DNA of 64,000 nucleotides from JAFGGG01 sp964634205 (GCA_964634205.1 CAZWKE010000003.1:1-64000); one strand, 5' to 3'; shown: positions 1 to 8,608, numbered from the stretch's first letter. Numbers and translations are program-made. Notes: generated by a model not told the origin, from the sequence alone.

Positions 1-2
1 GT

Positions 3-986
3 CTACGGCAGGCCGGGGATGGCAATCCGCCTGCCGCATTTTGTACACTTCCCCCCGGACACCCCGGGGAAAGATACCGCATAGCCGCGGCGGTCGATCA
101 GGGTTCTGCCGCAGTCGGGACAGTTCGTATTTTCCATAATCCCGGCGTTTCCCACGTAGACATAATGCAAATACTTGCGCGCGTGTTCGGCAAGCTCAAG
201 CACCGCCTGCGGTGATGTAAGCGGAATGCTGTATTTATAGGTGGGGAAATAGCAGGAAAGATGGTAAGGAATGTCCGGATCAATCTCCGCCAAAAAAGAA
301 GCCATCTGTTCGATCTCCTGCTCCGTGTCATTCCTTGTGGGAATGACCAGGGTGGTTACCTCAAGCGCTATCCTGCCGGCGGCCTGCCGGATAAAGCGTT
401 TGACCTCCTCCAGTTCCCCCCCCAACTCGCGGCGGTAAAACTCCGGAGTGTTTCCCTTAAAATCGATATTGGCCGCGTCCAGTACCCCAAGCAGTTCCTC
501 CGCGGGTTCTTCGTTTATATACCCGTTGGAGACCAACACGTTTTTTATCCCGTTGCTTCTTGCCAGGCCGGCCGCCTCCAGTATATATTCCAGATGGATA
601 AGCGGCTCGGAATAGGTATAGGCCAGGGCGAACGCCCCGTTCCGCCGGGCCAGCTCCACCAGCTGCCCGGGCGTCATATCCTGAGTGGGGATATCAACCG
701 ACTGGGATATGCGAAAGTTCTGACAGAAAGGGCAGTGAAAGGAGCAGCCCACAAACCCGACCGAGAGAATGGAGCTGCCGGGAAAAAAATGGTACAGGGG
801 CTTTTTTTCCATGGGGTCTACGGCAACCGCCGAGAGCTTGCCGTAGTACGGCAGGGTCAGGGTCCCGTCCGTATTCAGACGCACACGGCAGATACCGGTC
901 TTTCCCGGTGATATCAGGCAGTTGTGCGGGCACAGCCGGCAGCGCACCTTTTTATCATCACGGTGTTCATAAAATCTTGCTTCCAT
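3..986 (-). CDS. amrS: AmmeMemoRadiSam-system radical SAM enzyme
   Basis: The 327-residue protein carries a radical SAM cluster motif with C81, C85 and C88 (GCSFHCPFCQN) binding the 4Fe-4S cluster that cleaves S-adenosylmethionine. Four cysteines at C16, C19, C23 and C33 and two CxxC pairs near the C-terminus suggest additional metal sites. This arrangement and the overall sequence match the PflA-related AmrS family, which usually occurs with AMMECR1 and MEMO1 homologues. Those partners are not visible here, but the stop codon lies at the window edge, so they could lie just outside. The substrate of the family is not firmly known. The ORF is complete, starting at ATG 986 and ending in TAG at 3-5. 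The family is clear; the role is inferred. Confidence 0.85.
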   Translation of the reverse strand: MEARFYEHRDDKKVRCRLCPHNCLISPGKTGICRVRLNTDGTLTLPYYGKLSAVAVDPMEKKPLYHFFPGSSILSVGFVGCSFHCPFCQNFRISQSVDIPTQDMTPGQLVELARRNGAFALAYTYSEPLIHLEYILEAAGLARSNGIKNVLVSNGYINEEPAEELLGVLDAANIDFKGNTPEFYRRELGGELEEVKRFIRQAAGRIALEVTTLVIPTRNDTEQEIEQMASFLAEIDPDIPYHLSCYFPTYKYSIPLTSPQAVLELAEHARKYLHYVYVGNAGIMENTNCPDCGRTLIDRRGYAVSFPGVSGGKCTKCGRRIAIPGLP

Positions 987-1052
987 TTCCAGATTTAAAC
1001 ATACTCACTTTTTCAGGTCTTATGCAACTTTTTTTTAATGCTGCGAGAGGGA

Positions 1053-1070
1053 GGCGGGCGCGAGCCCGCC
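1053..1070. repeat. GC-rich perfect hairpin between lipoprotein gene and amrS
   Basis: Two 7-base arms (GGCGGGC and GCCCGCC) flank a GCGA loop. The hairpin sits in the 107-base gap just downstream of the lipoprotein stop. On the minus strand it is not followed by a T-run, so it is a weak intrinsic terminator candidate. It may be an mRNA 3'-end stabiliser or a dispersed repeat. Confidence 0.6.
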
Positions 1071-1092
1071 CCCTACTCGATTATTTTTTATT

Positions 1093-2013
1093 CTAATGGT
1101 ACACATACGTGCGGAATGTAAAATCCCATCCTGTCTGCTCATATCCGGTCCAAAGAGCGTAACCGCCCGTATAGATATCCTCTTCACCATACCAATCATA
1201 TCCGCATATTTCGATTTCACCCTCCGAAACAACCTCAATTGTATAATGACTGCCTGCGCTGACAGAGACATTATCAAGCTCGAAGGTAATCCATCCGGGC
1301 AAGGGCGATTCAAGAATCACCGATCCGGAGGTACCCAGCACTGTAGAAAATCCATCTCCCTCATGGATTACCACCCATACTTCAGGACTCATATTCGGAT
1401 TTATCACGTCATTATAACCCAGGTAGAGTTCTACTTTTGTGAGCTCTCCCGTTATACCGGCTGTAAATGTCTGTCCGGTTTCATAATATGCTTGGGCATT
1501 AATGCCTTTGACCTGGGCTTGAGCCTGGTCAAGCACCTCTTCCCCCGGCGGCGGATTGTCGATGTCTTCGGGAAAAATGATGTCAATCTCCAGATCCCCG
1601 TCCACATACTCAAGCTGTATGGTTACCGCAGTTACCTGGCCGGCTGTAACCGCGGCATCGGCGCTCCCTGTAAATATTCTGTTGCTTCCCTGCGCTGTCG
1701 GATCAGGACCGTCGTAGGCATCCACCGTTACAGTATAATTTCCGGGAGTAAGATTTTCAAAAAGTATGGTTTCTCCGGGTAGTCCGATCCGGCTGCTTTC
1801 ATACACCACATCGATTCCGAGCAATGCCACATTATAGGAATCCACGTCCTCCTGGGTTGCCGCACGGCTCTGCCGGCCCGGTAGGGCAATTCTTATCCCT
1901 CCCATAGTATCGGGCAATGCCACTCCTCCGCTGCCCGCGTATTTATCGAGCATGGCCACTCCACAACTCCACAGCAAAAGCAGCGGTAGAAGAAAAATTA
2001 ATAATTTTTTCAT
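1093..2013 (-). CDS. putative secreted lipoprotein
   Basis: This 306-residue protein begins with a basic, strongly hydrophobic signal peptide ending in LWSC, with the candidate lipidated cysteine at C17. The lipobox is loose, as is common in spirochaetes. Residues ~40-150 look like a beta-rich region (PGNYTVTVDAYDG resembles carboxypeptidase-regulatory or fibronectin-like folds). The C-terminal ~140 residues look like a jelly-roll of the choice-of-anchor or carbohydrate-binding type (YYETGQTFTAG, LTKVELYLG). No catalytic motif is visible. The start is supported by an AAAGGAG ribosome site about 8 bases upstream of the ATG. It stands alone, with gaps on both sides. Function is unknown; surface adhesion or sugar binding is only a guess. 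Confidence 0.75.
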   Translation of the reverse strand: MKKLLIFLLPLLLLWSCGVAMLDKYAGSGGVALPDTMGGIRIALPGRQSRAATQEDVDSYNVALLGIDVVYESSRIGLPGETILFENLTPGNYTVTVDAYDGPDPTAQGSNRIFTGSADAAVTAGQVTAVTIQLEYVDGDLEIDIIFPEDIDNPPPGEEVLDQAQAQVKGINAQAYYETGQTFTAGITGELTKVELYLGYNDVINPNMSPEVWVVIHEGDGFSTVLGTSGSVILESPLPGWITFELDNVSVSAGSHYTIEVVSEGEIEICGYDWYGEEDIYTGGYALWTGYEQTGWDFTFRTYVYH

Positions 2014-2138
2014 GAAAACTCCTTTAAAAAAAGATTAGGTACACTGATAATGCGTTTTATGGCAGATGATTGTACAACGCACCTTCATATACACTAATTT
2101 AATTAAGCACATAACACCGCTTTTTTCACTCAGACTTT

Positions 2139-2158
2139 AGTATGAATTCCCACATACT
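2139..2158. promoter_or_regulatory. inverted repeat upstream of the lipoprotein gene
   Basis: AGTATG and CATACT face each other across 8 bases in the 254-base gap between the lipoprotein and Gx transporter genes. The next 11 bases partly repeat the left flank (ACTTTAGTATG / ACTTTAGGATG). It could be an operator for the lipoprotein gene. I see no convincing sigma-70 promoter in this gap and nothing else recognisable. Confidence 0.25.
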
Positions 2159-2267
2159 TTAGGATGAAAGATATTTAATAAAGCAAAGAGGTTTTAAAAA
2201 GGCGAAGGTGCCGGCGTGCACATTGCATGTGTTGTCGGTTTTCATCAAGAATAGCTCTCATTATTGA

Positions 2268-2798
2268 TTAACGAGGCAAAGCCTGCACCTGCCTGATCCA
2301 ACGTGACCGTGTATAGAACACCTGGGCCAAAAATCCCAGTATACAGGCTGATATTGTGCCGATCAGCAGAAACGGGGGCGCAATGAGAAATACGCCGGGG
2401 CCCCACATGATGAGCCCGGCAAGAAGAAGCTGTACGGCGTTACTGACAAACGCGCCGGCTGCGCTGATACCGATCAGCGAAACGTGCTTGCGAAAAAGCT
2501 TAAACAATCCGATCATGACCAGCGCGCTTGCCGTTCCCCCGGCACAGGAAAAGAGAAAAACATAAGAAAACAATGTCCCCTGAATAAATCCCTGGGTCAG
2601 TATCTTCAGTGAAACAAGCAGCAGGATCTCTTTGGGATCCAGGAGGTAGAGCGCCAGTAAAACAGGGAGGTTGGCAATACCCAGGCGCAGAAACGGCAGC
2701 GGTTTGGGAATGATGTATTCGATGGTGGCCAGAAAAAGCGCGGCAGCCGCAAGCAATGCGATGAGGTTGCTTCTGTCAATAGGTTTGCGCATCAACAT
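2268..2798 (-). CDS. Gx transporter family membrane protein
   Basis: The 176-residue protein has about five hydrophobic helices and the features of the family first named heptaprenyl diphosphate synthase component I (Hpre_diP_synt_I), now usually called Gx transporter. The early FLRLGIANLPVLLAL stretch is typical. The family resembles ECF-type substrate-binding (S) components and is thought to import a small molecule, possibly an isoprenoid precursor or vitamin. The substrate is not established. It overlaps the upstream NusG_II gene by 23 bases, implying translational coupling. This pair of genes recurs together in several anaerobes, which supports the assignment. It appears to be the last gene of the trpS-to-Gx run. 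Confidence 0.75.
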   Translation of the reverse strand: MLMRKPIDRSNLIALLAAAALFLATIEYIIPKPLPFLRLGIANLPVLLALYLLDPKEILLLVSLKILTQGFIQGTLFSYVFLFSCAGGTASALVMIGLFKLFRKHVSLIGISAAGAFVSNAVQLLLAGLIMWGPGVFLIAPPFLLIGTISACILGFLAQVFYTRSRWIRQVQALPR

Positions 2799-3141
2799 CC
2801 TGCGGCCCCTTTCCCTCTATGGTAATCAATACCTGGTTGGGTAAACAGGCAATCCATTCTCCCGGTCGGTGGATTTTTCCTGCCTTGACACATATTTTCT
2901 CTTGGCAGGGTGATGAAAGGATCTGGACCCTGTTGTCGGCAATCTGCACCACTGTTGTCCCCAGGGGACCGCGGACATCAATGATCCGGGAAACATTCAA
3001 GGGATAGATCAATTCCTCTCGCTGCGATTTTATGTGCGCAAACGGCTGGCCCTGCTGTCCCGCATAGACAACAAAGGCAAGGCCGCCGCTGATACAAAGC
3101 ACAAACGCGACAATCAGAATATCAAAGAGTTTTATTTTCAT
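2776..3141 (-). CDS. NusG domain II-containing membrane-anchored protein
   Basis: This 121-residue protein has one N-terminal transmembrane helix (about residues 7-27) followed by an extracytoplasmic NusG_II-type beta domain. The segment VQILSSPCQEKICVKAGKI, with its two cysteines four residues apart (CQEKIC), is characteristic of the family. It is unrelated in role to transcription factor NusG, since it lacks the NGN domain. Such proteins are commonly encoded next to Gx transporter genes and sometimes next to RnfC or ApbE clusters, suggesting an envelope or transport role that has not been shown. It overlaps the Gx gene downstream and follows metK by 49 bases. Confidence 0.75.
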   Translation of the reverse strand: MKIKLFDILIVAFVLCISGGLAFVVYAGQQGQPFAHIKSQREELIYPLNVSRIIDVRGPLGTTVVQIADNRVQILSSPCQEKICVKAGKIHRPGEWIACLPNQVLITIEGKGPQDVDAQTY

Positions 3142-3190
3142 TCACGAATACCCGGGTACGCCGGATACCGCCGGCCGCTGTCCCGGGTGC

Positions 3191-4354
3191 CTAGGCAAGG
3201 CGAGATTTAAGCGCCTCCACCTTATCGGTTTTTTCCCAGGAGAACTGCGGTCGTCCGAAATGTCCGTAAGCCGCGGTTTCCTCGAAAATCGGCTTCCGCA
3301 GGTCCAGCGCATCGATAATCCCTTTGGGGGTCAGGTCAAATACGTCCCATACCGCCTGTTCGATCTTGGGCTCCGCAATTTTTCCGGTACCGAAGGTACA
3401 AACATAAAGTGAAACCGGTTTAGCCACACCGATGGCGTACGCAAGCTGCACCTCACATTTGGCGCAGATTCCCGCGGCCACAATGTTTTTGGCGATATAC
3501 CGCGCCAAATACGCGGCCGACCGGTCTACCTTGGACGGGTCCTTACCGGAAAACGCCCCGCCGCCGTGGCTGGCCATACCGCCGTAGGTATCCACTATTA
3601 TTTTTCTCCCCGTAAGGCCGGTATCCCCGTGGGGGCCGCCGACAACAAAACGCCCGGTGGGGTTGATATGATAGATGACATTCCCGTTGATCAACTCGGC
3701 GGGCAGGGCTTTCTTGATGATTTCTTCGATCATCCCTTCCTTCAACTTTTCATAAGACACATCCTCGGAATGCTGATGTGAAAGCACCACCGTGGTGATG
3801 GCCTTGGGTTTTCCGTCCGCGTATTCAACGGTTACCTGGCATTTGCCGTCCGGCCGCAAAAAATCCAAGATGCTGTTCTTGCGTGCCTGGGCCGCCTTAA
3901 GCATGATCTCATGCGCGTAATAAATGGGAGCGGGCATAAGCGCTTCGGTATCGCGGCAGGCATAACCGAACATCATCCCCTGGTCTCCGGCGCCCTGTTC
4001 CTTATGTAATCCCTGGCCCTCGGTTACTCCCTGTGAAATGTCCGGTGACTGTCCGTGGATGGAATGCAGTACCGAACAGGAATCGTAATCGATACCGTAG
4101 GCCGGGTTGTCGTATCCTATGGCCTTCAGCTTGTTTCGCGCAATCTGCTGGTAGTCGATGACCCCCCTGGTGGTAATCTCCCCACCGATCATAATCAGCC
4201 CGGTAGTGGCAAAGGTCTCACAGGCCACACGAGACAGGGGATCCTGCCGCAGGGCCTCGTCCAGGACCGCGTCAGAGATCTGGTCACACACTTTATCGGG
4301 GTGTCCTTCTCCGACACTTTCCGAAGTAAAAATAAAATCCGATCTATAACTCAA
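3191..4354 (-). CDS. metK: S-adenosylmethionine synthetase
   Basis: MetK joins methionine and ATP to make S-adenosylmethionine, the cofactor of the many methyltransferases and radical SAM enzymes in this window. The 387-residue length is normal. Signature segments are GEGHPDKVCDQISDAV near the N-terminus, GAGDQGMMFGYA near residue 120 and GGGAFSGKDPSKVDRSAAY near residue 260. The ORF starts at TTG (4354-4352), reading as MSYRSDFIF. A GGAGG ribosome site with seven-base spacing decides this start, and no in-frame ATG fits better. It follows the 122-residue unknown ORF by 40 bases and is probably part of the trpS transcript. Functional assignment is near certain. Confidence 0.97.
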   Translation of the reverse strand: MSYRSDFIFTSESVGEGHPDKVCDQISDAVLDEALRQDPLSRVACETFATTGLIMIGGEITTRGVIDYQQIARNKLKAIGYDNPAYGIDYDSCSVLHSIHGQSPDISQGVTEGQGLHKEQGAGDQGMMFGYACRDTEALMPAPIYYAHEIMLKAAQARKNSILDFLRPDGKCQVTVEYADGKPKAITTVVLSHQHSEDVSYEKLKEGMIEEIIKKALPAELINGNVIYHINPTGRFVVGGPHGDTGLTGRKIIVDTYGGMASHGGGAFSGKDPSKVDRSAAYLARYIAKNIVAAGICAKCEVQLAYAIGVAKPVSLYVCTFGTGKIAEPKIEQAVWDVFDLTPKGIIDALDLRKPIFEETAAYGHFGRPQFSWEKTDKVEALKSRLA

Positions 4355-4394
4355 CGTCTTTCCTCCTCTGTACTTTTAAGGTAGTGTTAAATGC

Positions 4395-4763
4395 CTACTT
4401 CTTTCGGCTGTAGCTACTTTTAATATTGTTTTTTTGACTTATTGTATCTTCCACCACAAAAGGTTCATACTTAATCCCGATACTTCCTTTGCGCACCCAT
4501 ATGCGAACGGTATTCAGGGATTCACCGGATTCGGCCACAAGGTGCGGCAACTCCTCTACGTGCAGTATATCGGAAATATTAAACTCATAGAAGTGGGTAT
4601 GTGTACTAAAAGGATCGGCAATAAGTACCAGTTTTTCTTTGTCCGTAGGATGTTTTTTGGGTGCCCCGGAAAAAGCAACTCCCGCCTCGCGGTAATTCTT
4701 CTGGCTTGTATATTTGGTTATCTCATTAAGCGGTTCGGCTTTAAGGTATTTTCTTATACTCAT
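4395..4763 (-). CDS. conserved hypothetical protein, 122 aa
   Basis: I do not recognise this protein. It is 122 residues, soluble by appearance, with no signal peptide or transmembrane helix and a lysine/serine-rich C-terminal tail (KKNNIKSSYSRKK). The middle (LIADPFSTHTHFYEFNISDILHVEELP) contains two histidines close together and alternating hydrophobics suggestive of beta strands. It overlaps the pfk stop by four bases (ATGA-type junction at 4760-4763), so it is translationally coupled to phosphofructokinase and likely to be a real gene. A link to glycolytic control is possible but rests only on the coupling. Confidence 0.7.
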   Translation of the reverse strand: MSIRKYLKAEPLNEITKYTSQKNYREAGVAFSGAPKKHPTDKEKLVLIADPFSTHTHFYEFNISDILHVEELPHLVAESGESLNTVRIWVRKGSIGIKYEPFVVEDTISQKNNIKSSYSRKK

Positions 4764-6118
4764 CCTTGTCCCTCCCCTTTTTCATTGGTCATCCGAAACG
4801 GCTGCCCGGTGGCCTCGATTACATTCAACCACAACGGGTCCTCCGGATTTAGATATTTTCTCTCGGAAATCGAAAGCCAAAGCGGTATCAGGGTGAACTG
4901 GTTGTTCCATCTGCCCACAACCGCTCCCGAATACCCGGCCATACCCGCGTGCACCGCGTTCTGCGCAAGTTGAACACAATAAATGGCATCATGAGCGTTC
5001 GCGGTGACGGAACGGACCATATAGCTGGGATCGATATATTTCAAATTTACATTATGCCCGATCCCTTTAAAGTATTCTTTGATCTCCTGTTTTAAAAACA
5101 GCCCCACATCCTTCAGTTTGACATTGCCGGATTTATCCCTGGCCTGCGAACCGCCTTCAATCAGGTCCTGTCCCGCTCCCTCGGCCATGATGATTACCGC
5201 GTGGCCTTTTTCATCCAGGCGTTGCTTTAAATGCACCAGCAGTCCCCGCTTACCGTGCAGTTCAAACGGGACCTCCGGGATCAGGACAAAATTTACTTCG
5301 TTAAGGGCCAAAGCCGCATTGGCCGCGATGAACCCGGAATATCGCCCCATTACCTTTACCAGGCCGATCCCGTTGATTGCTCCCACCGCTTCGGTATGCG
5401 CACTGCGGATGGCTTTGGCGGCGATTGAAAACGCGGTTTCCAGTCCAAAGGTCTTTTCCACGTAAGCGATATCATTGTCTATGGTCTTGGGAATACCGAT
5501 CACCGCAATCTTTAACCCGCGTTTCTGAACCTCGTTAAAAATCGATTGGGCCCCGTGCAGTGTACCGTCGCCGCCGATGGTATACAGAATATCGATCCCC
5601 ATGCCCTGGAGACAGTCGACGATCTCCGAGGCATCACGCGGGCCGCGTGAAGACCCCAGGAAACTTCCCCCAAGCTCATGAATCCCCTTTACCAGGTCGG
5701 GGGTAAGTTTTTTCGGTTTGAACTCACCGTCCCGGCAGAACCCGAAATATCCGTATTGTATGCCCCAGATATTCTTTACCCCGTAGCGATAATACAGCTC
5801 CATCACCAGAGTCCTGATCACATTGTTTATGCCCGGGCACAACCCGCCGCAGGTAACGACGGCCGCCGTTGTCCGGGAAGGGTTGAAATATATTTTTTTT
5901 CGCGGGCCGGCCTGGACAAATGCCGGCAGGTAACGCTCTTTTTGCACATGTTCCCTGATTGCCTTGCTGTCCTGCAGCAGCACCACCGAGGCGTCTTCCT
6001 CCACATAATTGGCAATAAAATCACCATAATGGGTGGAGAGTCCCAGGGGAGAGTCGACGCCCGGCTTTCCCAACCGTGTAATTATAAGGTCTTTTTCGCT
6101 TAAGTCTAAATTTTCCAT
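4760..6118 (-). CDS. 6-phosphofructokinase, plant/clade-X type
   Basis: The 452-residue enzyme phosphorylates fructose 6-phosphate at C1. Motifs include CGGLCPGINNVIR (about residue 90), GGDGTLHGAQ, IPKTIDNDIAY and GRYSGFIAANAALA. The overall sequence resembles the long plant and spirochaete PFK clade. The second glycine in GGDG (position 104 in E. coli numbering) favours ATP, because PPi-dependent enzymes have aspartate there. The lysine in PKTIDND (position 124) is shared with PPi enzymes and with ATP-using members of this clade. ATP use is therefore more likely but not proven. The gene starts 13 bases inside the trpS 3' end and is coupled to the 122-aa ORF downstream. Confidence 0.93.
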   Translation of the reverse strand: MENLDLSEKDLIITRLGKPGVDSPLGLSTHYGDFIANYVEEDASVVLLQDSKAIREHVQKERYLPAFVQAGPRKKIYFNPSRTTAAVVTCGGLCPGINNVIRTLVMELYYRYGVKNIWGIQYGYFGFCRDGEFKPKKLTPDLVKGIHELGGSFLGSSRGPRDASEIVDCLQGMGIDILYTIGGDGTLHGAQSIFNEVQKRGLKIAVIGIPKTIDNDIAYVEKTFGLETAFSIAAKAIRSAHTEAVGAINGIGLVKVMGRYSGFIAANAALALNEVNFVLIPEVPFELHGKRGLLVHLKQRLDEKGHAVIIMAEGAGQDLIEGGSQARDKSGNVKLKDVGLFLKQEIKEYFKGIGHNVNLKYIDPSYMVRSVTANAHDAIYCVQLAQNAVHAGMAGYSGAVVGRWNNQFTLIPLWLSISERKYLNPEDPLWLNVIEATGQPFRMTNEKGEGQG

Positions 6119-7095
6119 ACAGCCTTTAATCCCATTTTCTCTTTGACCTCAAGCATGGTTTGTTTGGCCCGGGCCGTGCATTTTTTTGCGTTTTCCTCAA
6201 GCAGGTTGGAAAGATCGTCCGGCCTGGATAGTAACGCATGGTATTTTTCCCTGATGGGATTAAGGACCGCCATCAGGTTTTTCAACAGCATCCGCTTACA
6301 ATCTACACATCCGATGGCCGCAGTTCTGCAACCTTTGTGGATTTCGGCCAGTTCGTCCTGCGGGGTCACCAGTTTGTGGTATGAATAGATATTACACTTT
6401 TCCGGGGTTCCCGGATCGGTTCTGCGTATCCGCGCCGGATCGGTTTTTGCCGTTGCCAGCTTCTTCCAGACCTCCGCCTCGGTTTCGGTGATGCCGATGG
6501 TATTGCCTTTGCTTTTACTCATCTTTTGCTCACCATCCAGCCCCATTATGCGCGGAGACGCGGTCAGCAGGGCCTCACATTCGGGAAAGACCTGCCCATA
6601 GCGTTTGTTAAAATAGCGGGCAATCTCCCTGGTCAGTTCAATATGCTGTACCTGGTCTTCACCCACCGGGACTACCTCCGCCTTGTAAAGCAAAATATCC
6701 GCGGCCTGAAGCACCGGGTAATCAAGCAGCCCGGCGTTTACGTTTTTGCGGTGCTGGCGTGCCTTGTCCTTGAACTGGGTCATTCGCTCCAGCTCACCCA
6801 GGGGGGTTACCGTATTGAATATCCAGGTAAGGTCCGCGTGGCCCGGTACTTCCGATTGCACAAACAGATTCGTATTTTGCATATCAATACCGCAGGCGTA
6901 AAGCCCGGCGGCCATCTCGAACACCCGGTTCGGCATCTCTTTGGGATCATAGCTTATCACCAGGGCGTGCAGATCCACAATACAAATGTAAGAGGTATAG
7001 CGGTGCTGCAGGTCTACCCAGTTTTTGATTGCCCCGAAATAATTCCCGATATGGATTTCCCCGGTGGGTTGAATCCCCGTAAAAAGTACTTTCAC
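6106..7095 (-). CDS. trpS: tryptophanyl-tRNA synthetase
   Basis: TrpS charges tRNA-Trp. Class I motifs are present: PTGEIHIGNY near residue 10 (HIGH equivalent) and KMSKSKGN near residue 195. Length (329 aa) is normal for the bacterial family. A GTG start at 7095 is preferred over the upstream ATG at 7110. An AGGAG ribosome site (7103-7107) lies seven bases before the GTG, the family normally begins MKVLFTG, and the predicted transcription start from the promoter at 7114-7142 falls at about 7107. That leaves the ATG at or outside the mRNA 5' end. It is first in the trpS-pfk-orf-metK-NusG_II-Gx run. Confidence 0.96.
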   Translation of the reverse strand: MKVLFTGIQPTGEIHIGNYFGAIKNWVDLQHRYTSYICIVDLHALVISYDPKEMPNRVFEMAAGLYACGIDMQNTNLFVQSEVPGHADLTWIFNTVTPLGELERMTQFKDKARQHRKNVNAGLLDYPVLQAADILLYKAEVVPVGEDQVQHIELTREIARYFNKRYGQVFPECEALLTASPRIMGLDGEQKMSKSKGNTIGITETEAEVWKKLATAKTDPARIRRTDPGTPEKCNIYSYHKLVTPQDELAEIHKGCRTAAIGCVDCKRMLLKNLMAVLNPIREKYHALLSRPDDLSNLLEENAKKCTARAKQTMLEVKEKMGLKAVWKI

Positions 7096-7113
7096 TCTTA
7101 AGCTCCTCATGAA

Positions 7114-7142
7114 TTTATAGAGAAGTAACGCTGTTATGTCAA
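7114..7142 (-). promoter_or_regulatory. sigma-70 promoter of trpS operon
   Basis: On the minus strand a perfect TTGACA (-35, 7137-7142) is followed after 17 bases by TATAAA (-10, 7114-7119). Predicted transcription starts near 7107, giving a leader of about 12 bases that just contains the AGGAG ribosome site of the GTG start. Confidence 0.8.
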
Positions 7143-7160
7143 GTTATAGAGGTGTGTATT

Positions 7161-7182
7161 ACCGCAATTTTAACGTTGCGGT
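7161..7182. repeat. inverted repeat between PilZ gene and trpS promoter
   Basis: Seven-base arms ACCGCAA and TTGCGGT flank an 8-base AT-rich loop. It lies 31 bases past the PilZ stop and just upstream of the trpS -35 box. It may be a 3' stem-loop of the sigma/PilZ transcript or an operator for trpS. No T-run follows on either strand. Confidence 0.45.
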
Positions 7183-7213
7183 TAAATAGTTCAAAATAAG
7201 AATCGCTTTGGTT

Positions 7214-7564
7214 TTACTCTTTTTCCAGGACCGTGCCGATGGAGTATTCCTCGATTGCCGCGCGATACTTATCTTGCATATCAATAAATTCAAGTCCGTT
7301 GTCAAAAAGCGTTCCCTCACTCTCACCCGGTTCCTTTGTCCATACTACCTTGGCCCTGGTGGTAATGGTATCCCCGCTTTCCGGAAGACTGAACACAAGG
7401 GTATAGACCGCCCCCCGCTGCAGCGGGCCGGAACTGGTGGTGAGACAGACTCCACCCGCACTGACATTTTTTGTTTTGGATGTTTTCTTTAGGTGCGCAT
7501 GTTCTTTGTTATAATGAATATCAATGGCGAGCAGATACCTGTTGAATCTTCGTTTTTCCTGCAT
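7214..7564 (-). CDS. PilZ domain protein (probable c-di-GMP receptor)
   Basis: This 116-residue protein is a stand-alone PilZ domain. Both nucleotide-binding signatures are seen: RRFNR at residues 5-9 and NxSxxG at residues 33-38 (NVSAGG). It therefore probably binds cyclic di-GMP and links that messenger to motility or surface behaviour. Its ATG directly follows the TAA of the sigma factor gene (7565), so the two are translated together. Co-expression of a c-di-GMP receptor with an alternative-type sigma factor suggests a shared lifestyle switch, which is inference. Confidence 0.88.
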   Translation of the reverse strand: MQEKRRFNRYLLAIDIHYNKEHAHLKKTSKTKNVSAGGVCLTTSSGPLQRGAVYTLVFSLPESGDTITTRAKVVWTKEPGESEGTLFDNGLEFIDMQDKYRAAIEEYSIGTVLEKE

Positions 7565-8569
7565 TTACACGAAGTCTTTTAATTCTTTTATCAGTTTAAA
7601 ATGTCGTAATTTTGCAATCGCCTTTTCCTGGATTTGCCTGACGCGCTCCCGGGTGATACCGAGCAGCTTTCCTGTTTCCTCAAGGGTAAAGGGACCTTCA
7701 CCGGCAAGCCCGAAGCGCAGTTGGATAATCTTCATTTCCCTGTCGCTCAGTTGGGTCAGTACCTTGCGGATGGTATTCTGCAGGGTAATGTTGAATACGG
7801 ACTCGAACGGTTTTTTTGAGGAATCATCGGGAATCAGGTCCGAAAGCCTGGTGACGTTTTCGTCGTCCACCGTGGTGTCCAAAGAGGTGGTTTCCTGTGA
7901 CAGTTTTACCACGTCTTTGATCTTGGACAGCGGCAGGTTCATATAATGCGCAATCTCCTCATCACTGGGGTCCCTGCCCAGTTCCTGCGAAAGATGTTTG
8001 GCAACATAATAACATTTTTTGATCATATTGAGCATATGCACGGGGATACGGATGACCCGTCCCTTGTCCGCCAGTGATTTGATGATTGCCTGTTTGATCC
8101 ACCAGGTTCCATAGGTTGAAAAGCGGCAGCCTTTGCGGTAATCAAACCGCTCCACCGCTTCGATCAGGCCGATATTTCCCTCATCGATCAGGTCCAACAG
8201 ACTTAAGCCCCTGTGCTGGTACTGTTTGGCGATCGATACCACCAGACGCAGGTTGGAATTGATCATCTTATTTTTTTGAATGGTGAGCAGCCGTTCCAGC
8301 CGCGCTTTCTCCTTTTTATATTCCATGTTCTTTCTACGGTATTTCCGTTGTGAAGATTTCAATGTCTCCAGTTTGGCTGATAAAACAGATATTTTACGGC
8401 CGATCTCCTTTTCTTCCGTACTGATCAATAGCGGATACGTGGATATCTGCTTTAAATACAGGGCCAAGGGATCACTCTCCTGTGTATACGCCTTGTGTTC
8501 ATCATCATAACCTATAACTTTTTTGCTGATTATTTTTTTTGATAACGGAAGAACAGCTTGCTTTTGCAT
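7565..8569 (-). CDS. RNA polymerase sigma-70 family factor, group 2-like (RpoS/RpoD type)
   Basis: The 334-residue protein has sigma regions 1.2 (SDPLALYLKQIS), 2 (DLIDEGNIGLIEAVERFDY, FSTYGTWWIKQAI), 3 and 4 (LEETGKLLGITRERVRQIQ). It lacks the long acidic region 1.1 of primary sigma factors, pointing to a group 2, RpoS-like factor. An extra basic helical insertion of about 40 residues (about 57-100) separates regions 1.2 and 2.1 and looks like a coiled coil. The start has an AGGTGG ribosome site upstream. A promoter is readable at 8609-8637. It is co-translated with the PilZ gene. A primary sigma role cannot be excluded, since no other sigma gene is in the window. Confidence 0.88.
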   Translation of the reverse strand: MQKQAVLPLSKKIISKKVIGYDDEHKAYTQESDPLALYLKQISTYPLLISTEEKEIGRKISVLSAKLETLKSSQRKYRRKNMEYKKEKARLERLLTIQKNKMINSNLRLVVSIAKQYQHRGLSLLDLIDEGNIGLIEAVERFDYRKGCRFSTYGTWWIKQAIIKSLADKGRVIRIPVHMLNMIKKCYYVAKHLSQELGRDPSDEEIAHYMNLPLSKIKDVVKLSQETTSLDTTVDDENVTRLSDLIPDDSSKKPFESVFNITLQNTIRKVLTQLSDREMKIIQLRFGLAGEGPFTLEETGKLLGITRERVRQIQEKAIAKLRHFKLIKELKDFV

Positions 8570-8608
8570 AGTACCACCTAAAAAATCAGTTTAGTCCAAT
8601 CTTTAAAA

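Noticed and set aside
1053..1070. Hairpin as intrinsic terminator of the lipoprotein gene
   Set aside because: No T-run follows on the minus strand; kept only as an inverted repeat.
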